From contig NC_045133.1 of the NCBI RefSeq assembly GCF_007655135.1, positions 23,161,845-23,225,844 of the forward strand: a DNA stretch of 64,000 nucleotides, in the 5' to 3' direction. Below, piece after piece: positions 54,961 to 64,000 of the stretch (positions are counted from its first letter, which is position 1; every line of letters starts with the position of its first letter). The stretch comes from Punica granatum. Taxonomy: Eukaryota; Streptophyta; Magnoliopsida; Myrtales; Lythraceae. The translations under genes and the position numbers were made by a program. The notes under the pieces are model-generated. The model ran no database searches. It was not told the origin of the DNA and was given only the letters and a program-made list of their open reading frames with translations.

Positions 54961-56233
54961 TGTGTATTGTCAGATTACGGTGTTACATCTATGCGTCTTT
55001 TTTTTAATTGGTTTTCTTTTGTATTGATAGCATTGTGAGATGCGTCAGGTGGCAACAGAAGAGATAGAACAAGATGAAGATGATTACAGCGTGAAAATGG
55101 GGTAGAGATGGGCCGAACTCTTATGACTTAGAAGAGAACTATAGGATTATTAGATGTGCGTAAATGTATGAAGTATATATGTTCAAACTGCGATGAATGA
55201 AATTTTCTGGGATCAGTCAGCGTTTATAATCATGCGTTTGATTGTATCTCGAACTTTCCCGACCTGCAAATGGGCACATTCTATCAGTTCACAGCATAAT
55301 TGATTAACAGGCAAACGTAGTGACAACATTTTGTTAGTACTATAAGATAATTAACGTAATGAAATTTTTTTATGAAGGATTGCCTTGTGTTGGATCATGA
55401 ACGTCACAAAAGCCATGGTCATTCGGTCTACGCGAGTTCTTATGTTTAATTTAACACGTATTGATCCTCGACCGTTAAGATCGAATGCTACTGTGTTTGT
55501 TATAGGTATTAGTATTTCACATGCCGTCAGAAGTGCTTAATAGATTGGACGATACACGAGCTAGTTTGAGAAAGCACGGTCCAACTCGATGGCTAATTCA
55601 TTTTTGTTTCCATGGTCGTCTTGTTCTGTATTTCTCGACATACGGAATAGAAAGGTAAAGGTGCCCAAATGTGTCGACATAGGAAAAGAACCAAAAGAAA
55701 TTTAATGAAATGTAATGGCAATGTTCAGCTCGTATCACATGTGACAACGCATAGTCCATAGCTCATTAAAACTCCTCTCTCCCCCTCTCCCCCTCTCCCC
55801 CATATAGACATTCCCCTCATTTCTTTAATTCTTATTCATCGTAAATATACCTAAAATGTAGAAAAAGGTGCAGAGTATAATATCTGATTTTTCCCAATCT
55901 CTTAGTTTGATTAAATGCCAATGGGGGAGGATGTGGGGCCCAACAAGGATCAGTACCAGTTAATGTTGGGCCATGGTCCATTAAACGGAGAACGCATCTC
56001 ATTCCTCCGTTATATTATGAGATTGACACGGATAAATCAAAGAAGCAATGTTTAAACGGTGCCTAATTATGCACATAGTGCTGCTTCTGAAACATTAAGG
56101 TTTTCTTGTTGATTCGTTGTACCGCATGATGTGTGCAACAGCAGATGTTATGGAAGGACCTGTAACAAATGACCAAAACTATTCCAATTTTATGTATATG
56201 CATGTACGAGTGTAATCAATCATAATTTAGAAT
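54961..56233. other. Intergenic DNA, no gene seen
   Basis: A CTCTCCCC repeat lies at 55772-55801. Nothing else was recognised. Confidence 0.6.
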
Positions 56234-56242
56234 TCATCAAAA

Positions 56243-57493
56243 GGGAAAAATATACTTTTAATCCTGTAAATCACTTTTCTATTTTCATCTTTTTTTTTTC
56301 TCCTTTACCTTTTATTACTTTTCTATTTTCGTCTTTCCGTCACTTTAAATGTTAATTTTGGTAATGTAGAATATAATTAGATATCCAATTAGACAAAAGG
56401 ACACCATCATGTCAAAGGCAAGGAAAGAAAATCAAGAGATGAATATATATGATATATATATAAAATATTTATATAAAAAAAGATATTCGTAGAAATTATT
56501 GAAACAGTCAGCACAACTATGAAAAATCTAATCTGCAGAAGAGGAAGGGGAAGGGGAATTCTAATCATCACATCTTTGATTAATTGTTTGCAAGATTAAT
56601 CATAAACACGCAAAGAGAGAGAGAGAAGAGAACTCCGAATATCATTCAATATCAATCAATCATATCAGGAACTCCAAACCAAACCCAAACGAATCAGAAG
56701 GAGGGTCTAGGCCTTTGGGACTAGGAGAGAAGCAGGTAGATGCAAGATTTTGAATTGCCAATGGACAATTCTACGGGAAATGAGAGGAGGGAAAAAGCAA
56801 ACAGAGCTCGAAAAAAAGAAAAATATTTGAAAACCGCAATATGGGGATTTTCTAAGGACAATTAGCTAGCTAGCATATAGATTTGAAATTTTTAGTTCAA
56901 CATAGAGAATTAGAACCAATAGGCATTCAAATTGGCATTAATTAAAGTTTTTTGTTCTGAAAAAATGATTAATTTGAGTTTTTAAGAGGATAATGTGTGT
57001 TTGAGAATTGAGAGAGAGAATGGCAAGGCCTTGGTGACGGTGGCAGAGGAGGGAGCAAGACCCCGACACCCTTGAGCATCGGAGTATAAGCAAGGAGCAT
57101 TAGATGTTGCTGTTGTGATTGTCCTCTTTATAACTCAGTATCGAAAACTTTAGTTGGGAAGTTTTTCTCAGCTCTCTCTCTATCATGTTCATCGACATGA
57201 AAAAGAATGATGAAGAAAGAAAAATTTTATTTTTCATATTTCTTTCTTTTATTTTTTCAGTAGGTATATTTCTTTATTTTATTAATATTCACTTGCTGGA
57301 ATTCTCTTTTCTTCAGATGAAGGTGTGTGCTCATGTATAAATACGTGAAATGTAATTATATTCAACATCAGCTAATTTAACAGTTAAAGTGACGGAATGA
57401 CGAAAATAAAAAGTTAAAAAAAAAACAAAAAGTAGAAATAGGATGAAAAAAAAAAATGGCCAAACCTACAGGACTAAAAGCATACTTTTCCCC
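56243..57493. mobile_element. Mutator-like element with possible captured sequence (1251 bp)
   Basis: The left end begins GGGAAAAATATACTTTTAAT and the right, reverse-complemented, GGGGAAAAGTATGCTTTTAG. The arms align for about 130 bp, sharing TTTTCGTC(T/A)TTCCGTCAC. Flanking 9-mers TCATCAAAA (56234-56242) and TCATCGAAA (57494-57502) match at eight of nine positions and fit an aged Mutator-type duplication. The interior (56520-57180) is unlike the arms; it includes GA repeats and a segment richer in G/C near 57020-57080 that may be acquired host DNA. There is no transposase or intact ORF. Confidence 0.7.
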
Positions 57494-57672
57494 TCATCGA
57501 AACTAAAGCATTTATGGGAGACTCGTCTATATGAACTCTACTTGTATTGGCCCCTAATTCACCCAATATATATATATATATACTTGTATTTGACTAGATA
57601 TCAACAAACTATTTTAGGAAGCAAAACTAGAACGGAAACCATGCTGCAGGACGTGGGATAGTTTGAACCTTA

Positions 57673-58448
57673 GAGCATGTTTGGTTGACTGGAATTGTCG
57701 ATCCATTTCGAATCTATTTCACGAGGAATAACATTTCCCGCGTTTGGTTGCATCCGGAATAGAAATAGCAATTTCGGATGAACTCTCTCATTCTCCATAG
57801 GGGGCATGGCCATTACTCACTCCACTATCCTCCATAACAACTCCCATTAGGAATAGAGATCAAATCTCCATCTTGTCCTCAGCTCAGCCCCTTCACTGTC
57901 ACCGTTCAACCGTTACTGCTCTCAAGCTCCACTGTCATTGCCGGTGGCTTGCCACAGTCTCGCGAGCCACAGAGCCGACCTTCGCAAGGCTCGAAGTCTA
58001 GGGTGGATTTGGGGTCCCTCGCAAGGCTCCCATCTGGAACCGCAGCTCTCGTCGCTCTGCATTTGCTCCCCCTTATGCAAGGCTTCGATCGTTGAAGACG
58101 ACTTAGATGTAGAGGTGAGGCGGAGATTGGAAAAGTTGTCACCCAGGAAGTCGACCTTGACCCCATTTGTGAACACCCTAGCGGCGGGGGAGTCATGTAC
58201 TGTTCATCTTCTTCATGTTGAAGAAGATGAACAGTGCATTTTTTAATTGTATTTAATATAATATTTTAAAAGATGGGTGTTTGTGCCTTTTTATTTTGTT
58301 TATAGTATATTTTTGATTTTTATCAATTTTCTATTTCGTCCAATAAAATAAATAAATTTTATTAGAATTTTTATTTTATTATTTGTCATTTCTAATCCAT
58401 GTCTATTATATTATGTATCAATTTCATTTAAGTGAACCAAATGCAGCT
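57673..58448. mobile_element. PIF/Harbinger-like MITE (776 bp)
   Basis: The termini GAGCATGTTTGGTT (left) and AGCTGCATTTGGTT (right, reverse-complemented) resemble the Tourist/PIF consensus around TGTTTGGTT. They are flanked by the 3-bp target TTA (57670-57672 and 58449-58451). The interior has a G/C-rich block (57890-58240) with overlapping ORFs on both strands and no recognisable domain, ending in a perfect hairpin at 58199-58235. No transposase domain was seen. Confidence 0.55.
58199..58235. repeat. Perfect 17-bp hairpin, 3-base loop
   Basis: ACTGTTCATCTTCTTCA (58199-58215), loop TGT, then its exact reverse complement (58219-58235). It lies inside the MITE at 57673-58448. A stem this perfect in an otherwise diverged element suggests it is young or maintained. 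Confidence 0.9.
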
Positions 58449-58780
58449 TTAGTGTTATCATACTATATGCTGTTTCCATACTTCATATTCATGTTTCATC
58501 CATCAATCTACATGCTTAGAGGAATGCCAGATGCAGACCATTATCCTATTGTCACGTGAATGACTCTGCGATTCTTGATTCAAATCCTTAATGCTCATAT
58601 ATTTCCTATACGTACGTACTAGGACCGGACTCGGACCTCAAGTAGGACCTCCCGACAAAAAATAAAATAAAATAAAAAGTACAAAAGAACAAAAACAAAA
58701 TTCTGGCGAATAATCTTTCGTCAATGGCTGCAAGTCATCCCCTACAAATAAAAACCACATCCCCTAAAACCCCTCCAGAA

Positions 58781-58788
58781 TATATTAA
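58781..58788 (+). promoter_or_regulatory. TATA box of the cyclin gene
   Basis: TATATTAA lies about 200 bases before the cyclin ATG. It implies a leader of roughly 170 bases that would contain three upstream ATGs. Confidence 0.4.
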
Positions 58789-58870
58789 AGCCACACTTCC
58801 TTTTGGGCTCTCCTCCGAGCTCACTCCCTCTTCCTCCGCACTGCCTCAGACACAGAGAGAGAGAGTGCAG

Positions 58871-59155
58871 ATGGGTCCTTGGACCTTCGCCCTTCCTCCT
58901 TTCCGCCATTGACGACATCTTCGTCTTCTTGACGATGAAGTGATGAAAGCAGAGCCCATCAGCACTCTTCTTCTCCTAGGAAGATGGCTCATCAGTACGA
59001 GCAAGACCCAGAACCCAACAACCCGCATCCCGCATTCCTCTTCGACGCCCTGTACTGCTCCGAGCAGCACTGGGAGCTTCACCCCGAGCAAGATCAGGAC
59101 CAGGAAGAATGTTTCTCCTCCTCCTCCGACGACTACTTCGGTGACCCGCCATTGA
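58871..59155 (+). promoter_or_regulatory. Upstream ORFs in the cyclin leader
   Basis: Three ATGs precede the cyclin start. One at 58871 encodes 13 residues and ends at 58912. One at 58935 encodes Met-Lys and ends at 58943. One at 58943 runs to 59155 and overlaps the cyclin start out of frame. The main ATG at 58984 has a strong context (A at -3, G at +4), which would allow leaky scanning or reinitiation. Whether all three are transcribed depends on the real start site. Confidence 0.4.
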
Positions 59156-60327
59156 CGCCGCTCGAGCAGGACCTTTTCTGGGACGACGAGGAGCTCGTCT
59201 CCCTGTCGTCCAAGGAAGCCAAGAACCCACTTCGCGAGAGCCTGGCAGCTGACCCGGGACTGGAGGTTGCCCGGGCCGAGGCGGCGGAGTGGATCCTGGC
59301 GGCGCAGGCCCACCACGGGTTCTCCGCCCCCACGGCGGTCCTTGCAGTCAACTACCTGGACCGGTTCCTCTGCAGCTTCCGCCTGGAGACGGATAAGCCC
59401 TGGATGACCCAGCTCACCGCCGTGGCCTGCCTCTCTCTCGCCGCCAAGGTCGAGGAGACCCAAGTGCCCCTCCTCCTGGACCTCCAGGTACGGAAAAAGG
59501 AGCCATTTTTACGTCATTCATCAGATCAAGATTTTGTCGGGTGGATTTGTTACTGATGCGGCGGCCGGTCGGTCGGTGTCTGTCTTTGTTGGGTGCAGGT
59601 GGAGGAGACGAGGTTCGTGTTCGAGGCGAAGACGATACAGAGGATGGAGCTGTTGGTGCTGTCTGCACTCGAGTGGAAGATGAATCCGGTGACCCCAATT
59701 TCGTTTCTTGATTATTTTGCAAGGAGGCTAAGATTGAAGGACAATCTCTGCTGGGAATTTCTCAGGAGATCTGAACTGATCCTCCTCTCTTTAATCTCAG
59801 GTGAGCCAGCGACATTGTTTCATTAATCTCTGCTAAAACCAGTGGTTGTCTCGATCTCTTGTGTTTCTTGGTTAACCCCACGTTTTGTTTCTTAATAACA
59901 GACTGCAGATCCATGAGCTACCTTCCCTCTGTCATGGCCACTGCTGTAATGCTGCACGTAGTCAACAGTGTAGATCTTTGTCTCGGAGTAGAGGACCAAT
60001 CCCAGCTGCTGGACATACTCGATATCGAAAAGGTTCGTCTTCGGTGACAATGTCACTTAGTTTCTTTATGGCATCGAGTTAATTCCGGCGGAAATGTGAA
60101 TCCGGTCCTGTATATATCAACAGGACAAGGTAGATGCGTGCCGGAAGCTGGTCTCGGAGCATGCCTTGCGAATCAGGCAATCGAGAAAACGGAAGTTCGG
60201 ATCTGGATCCGCGCCTGGGAGCCCCAACACGGTGCTCGAGATGTGCTTCAGCCCGGAGAGCTCGAATGACTCGTGGGCAGTGATGGAATCTGAGTCCAAG
60301 AAGAGGAGGGCTGAGGCGGAGGCTTGA
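58984..60327 (+). CDS. CYCD3: D-type cyclin, CYCD3 class
   Basis: Four exons: 58984-59487, 59599-59800, 59902-60032 and 60124-60327; GT-AG introns give 346 residues. The RBR-binding motif LxCxE is present as LYCSE (23-27). The acidic DLFWDDEELVSLSSKE stretch is typical of CYCD3. The cyclin N box (about 80-200) includes RAEAAEWILAAQAHHGFS, LAVNYLDRFL and ACLSLAAKVEE, with the residues used to bind CDKA. A cyclin C box follows (WKMNPVTPISFLDYF to about 290). The tail has Ser/Pro/Glu-rich, PEST-like sequence and a basic RKRK cluster. The complex phosphorylates RBR in the nucleus to drive G1-to-S entry, often downstream of cytokinin and sugar. Assignment to class D3 is firm; the paralogue number is not. 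Upstream ATGs may restrain translation. Confidence 0.94.
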
Positions 60328-63300
60328 GAACGAACTCATCCTCAGCTGCTGCATTTCTCCTCTCTACTGGTTCAACCTTCATCTACATCAATCGTGGTCG
60401 AGCCTTACTATATATATATATATAGCGATATAATCAATAAATATATACGTCGAATTCGGAGTTAAATTGCCTCCTATCTCTGTTAATTCCCAGCCTTAAG
60501 AGGCCAATTTGGCAAGGCATAGCGAGTTGGGGGAATCGGGTAATTCGGGGATCAATTTGTTTAATTTGTTGGCCGGGAGATTTGAGATTAAATTGGGAAT
60601 GTAGAGAGATGATTGGCATTTTTATTAGCAATGAAGAGAACTGAAGCAGAGCTGTAGTACTACTGGATTTGATTTGATTTTTAGCATCTCATCATCAGTA
60701 CAAAAAAAAAAAAAAACCCAGAGGCTTAAAACACTCCATTTTCTATGTTATCGTACGGTTTTTTGATTTGTCTGTTTGAGCGTGATCATGGTATAATCAT
60801 TATTATCGTACTATAACAGACCATCCCATGCCCCGCAAAATTTAAGGTCCACACGAGTCATCTATAATATATACGGACATGTAGGTGGCAAAATATACGG
60901 TTTTATCGTGGATGGCGATTCATAAGAGGGATTGTATGACGTGAAATAGATAAATATTGACTGATTGGAGATGCACCCTTAGATTGTTAAGGGTAATTTA
61001 GATGAAATTAGGTATGCTAAGCGTACCTCTAGAGAACATTACTCTTTGCGTACTAACATGAACAAATGAGATAGTCACACACAATGAGATCTTCGGATAA
61101 TGTGTTATCAGGAATTGAGTACGTGAAGCATATACGCATCAGGTTGATATCCCGATCATCTAGATCGATTCACGAATACAAGTATCACTGCACTATGTTG
61201 TGTATATTCACGAATACGAGTATCACTGCACTGCGTTGTGTTTCTCTGACGATATGTAGATTTTGCATAGGAATGGAAGAGGAGAATAAGGGGGAGGGAG
61301 GGATTGTGTTTTGCATGTGAAAGGAGAAATAGCTTGTCGGCCACTGGAAATCTTGAAGAAGATTGGATAGATTTTGTATATGTTTTTCTTTTGACTAATG
61401 GTATTTTGTTGGGGGAGGATTTTGACCAGACCTCGTCTGAAGAGCTCAAATTTTCTGTATTGTCCATTGAATTGGGTATTGGTCCTCTGGGGCTGAAGAT
61501 CTTGAAGTAACTTGTTATACAGCTGTATTCACCATCCACCTTGCATCGTGAAATTTAATTATTGATCCTATTAATTCTCGGCATGCATTATTTAATATCT
61601 AAAAATTCAAAACTCCAATTATCATGGTCTTGCGATGAGGTTTTCCGAATTTATTATTAACTGAAACTAATTCTTGCTAAAGTATTGACATAGTTTTAGT
61701 CATGAGGTGCTCTTAATTGAGTTTCAAACATTGCATTGCAGGTAAAATTTTAGAATTTACACACTTTATCGATTGCACCATATATCGCAATTATATATTA
61801 TTATAGCTCTGGATTAAAGCAGGCAATCGAAAAGCTCATGAAGATTATCAAAGTTGTTTGTTCGTTGAATGTCTACTTCCATTAATAAAGCTCATCAACG
61901 TCCAAATAACGGAAGAAAATAAAGATATGACAAGAAGATTTTAACATCTAGTATGGCACTGGGTGGAGGAGCAGAGAGGGATCATTAAAGTTGGAATTTT
62001 TCAGGTTCAACCGCATTGAAGAAGGAGCCCGTGGTTGCATTCCAACCTAGCAAAACATTAAACCCCCGCTGCTCTATTTTAGTCAACCTCATAGACTGTT
62101 ATATTTAAAAACAAAAAAAAACCTAACATTGATATGAATATTAAAAAAATATATATACATTGATATGAACATATGTACGTCCTCCCTTGTATTTTTTTTC
62201 CTCGTATTCATTTTTGCAGTGGACCGCTATATCCACTTTTGTAGTAGACTGTTGTATTCGCTTGGATATGAATAAAAAATCCCCGTGACCGTTTCAAAAA
62301 ATATATATATATATATATACATACATACGTCCTCGTCCGATGTCCCGGGTGACAAAACCATGCAATAGATGGTATAGAAGACATAATTAAGAAAGAGAGA
62401 TGTAATCATATGAGTGGGGAAGTCATTAATATACATGAATTACAAGAATTTTCGCGTGTGCAGGCTGTATTCAACTCATAAGAACTCGTCCCTATGATAA
62501 TTCAAGTCATTAATATACATTGATGGTTCAACCAAAGTTAATATTATTGTATGTAAATTTATGTCAGTCACATTAGTCTCCAAAAATTTCTGAACAAATT
62601 TGTCTGTTATGCTACATAGGTCACTCCTTTTTTTTTTTTGGGAAGAAAGAGGTGGGTTAGCCAATCCTTTGTCCTATAGTTTCTCCCAAATATATAATCA
62701 AGGATGCATTGGAAGGTAAAAACTTTCTGTCCAATCGTCTCTTTCTTTTTGTTGCACATGGTACATAGTAGAATATTCTCCGTGACATACAACGAAGAAT
62801 AAGGCTTATAAGAAAGATGAGATGTCACGCGATCTTAATTTGGAGTTGAAGTTTAGATGCGATTCATCTGCATAGTTAACTGTCAAGATTAAATCAGATG
62901 ATTTTAATCGACATAAAAGAATCAAGGCGCCGCATTAGCCCACTTATGTCATATGGGAGCCACCATAGAAGCTAAAAAAGAGAGGATTTGAGATGCAATT
63001 AGATCAGATCCAACCGAAAACATTACCCACAGAAAGCGTAAAAGGTAAAAGTCTCGAGGGAATTGTTGAAATGCGTAGGGAATAGATATATAGTTTTTAT
63101 GTACATTTTTTCTCATTTTTAACTTGAGCAATGTATATATAAATATGAAAGTAAATGAGAAATTTATTATTAAAAAATTGATATGTATATATAGATGTAA
63201 AAGTATATGAAAATTTATTAAAAAATTAATTACAAAAATGGTTATAAAAAAGGTAAATGATTATGTTGTTCAATTGAGAGAAAAATACAGTTAAATTGAG

Positions 63301-64000
63301 TTGAGTAATATTTTGATTTCAAAAGCAAACAAAGCCTTTGCTTTTCTTTTCTTTTCTGCTTTTTTTCATCATTTGCACTGTTTGGAATTTAAACCCTTAA
63401 AATCAAAAGTGAAAAAACAAAATTCACGCCGAAAAACAAAAGTATAAAGGAAAAGGCAAAAGAAAAAAAAATAAAAAGAAGAATGTATTATCTTATTTGG
63501 AATGAATAATTTGGTTATAAAACTTTTTGAACCTGGTGACTTTATCACAACGAAGAAGTTGGTGTTGAGGTTCCTATGATTGTATTTTGACACTTGTCCC
63601 CGTTTTCCCTAATGGGCATCTGAGGTTGTACAAGGTCGAAATTTTGGAAACAGTTTTAGACCAGGGGAAGCTCCTTATGTTCGGTCCATGTTACTCGATT
63701 TGAACTTACGTATATGGGCATTAAATTTACAGAGTAAGAGCACACACTTTTCGATCGTCAAACTTGATAAGATATGGTCCCAAATGGACCGTCACAACTC
63801 CAAGTTGCAATTAATCACTCTCTATCACACCGGCAAAAATAGATTAGACCCTGCAAAAATAGAAAGTGCTCTAACAAGTTCATATTCTTTTCATTTAGTT
63901 ACTATTTCTTTTCCTGCGTTGTTTAGTGAATATATGGTGAAGTATTGCATGCAGGTCCAAACGTCAACAAGACCACGGGGCATGCCAAGTATGAAAAGAG
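60328..64000. other. 3' flank of the cyclin gene and intergenic DNA to the right edge
   Basis: The first 300-350 bases probably include the cyclin 3' UTR. A 38-bp tandem duplication lies at 61168-61242. TA runs lie near 60409-60423 and 62301-62320, and a 16-bp repeat AGTCATTAATATACAT is at 62421-62436 and 62506-62521. Listed ORFs are short, AT-biased and without domains. Confidence 0.5.
61168..61242. repeat. 38-bp tandem duplication
   Basis: Two adjacent units begin ATTCACGAATAC(A/G)AGTATC and differ at only a few bases. Confidence 0.85.

Noticed and set aside
57906..58246. ORFs of 84-102 codons on both strands
   Set aside because: They lie inside the Harbinger-like MITE, overlap each other in antisense and show no domain.
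58846..59463. 205-codon ORF antisense to the cyclin first exon
   Set aside because: It is a product of cyclin codon composition; arginine/glycine-rich, no family features.

Overview
The window is nuclear DNA of a flowering plant, most likely a woody eudicot. The evidence is AT-rich intergenic DNA, GC-richer exons, GT-AG introns, plant-only gene families (WRKY group IId, D3-type cyclin, granulin-bearing papain-like protease) and a plant set of small transposons. A rosid, perhaps in the Myrtales (for example pomegranate), is only a guess from the general look of the repeats. No prokaryotic, organellar or viral gene set is present.

Six well-supported protein genes lie far apart, and each could be modelled with consistent reading frames. 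They are a secreted pectin methylesterase/invertase inhibitor (5377-6097, +, 2 exons), a group IId WRKY factor (16781-18304, -, 3 exons), an RD21-type cysteine protease with granulin domain (28825-32428, +, 5 exons), an MPDU1-like PQ-loop membrane protein (37871-39919, +, 8 exons), an intronless SKIP2/VFB-type F-box/LRR protein (42195-43829, -) and a CYCD3-type cyclin (58984-60327, +, 4 exons). A seventh candidate encodes a 100-residue unknown protein (916-1218, -) and has a TATA box at a suitable distance. These genes do not form a cluster or pathway. The MPDU1-like and F-box genes are convergent neighbours.

Most of the remaining structure is mobile DNA. There are five long-inverted-repeat (Mutator-like) non-autonomous elements at 3246-3691, 10452-11061, 14154-15110, 26960-27741 and 56243-57493; two have perfect 9-bp target duplications. 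Two diverged copies of one TRIM retrotransposon family lie at 13561-14144 (-) and 36252-36693 (+). A 1.5-kb solo LTR flanked by ATATG lies at 47775-49281. A 5'-truncated LINE with zinc-knuckle and RNase H remnants and a 16-bp target duplication lies at 20706-21859. A PIF/Harbinger-like MITE with a perfect 17-bp hairpin lies at 57673-58448. There are also several SINE-like copies and a pair of Helitron-like copies. At 13553-15121 a TRIM sits inside the target duplication of an older inverted-repeat element, which gives the order of the two insertions.

I found no clear sign of a new multi-gene system. The best leads are the nested insertion, the recurring long-TIR elements with possible captured sequence, the W-box/G-box cluster upstream of the WRKY gene, the upstream ORFs before the cyclin start, and the uncharacterised 100-residue protein. 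All coordinates and splice sites were read by eye.
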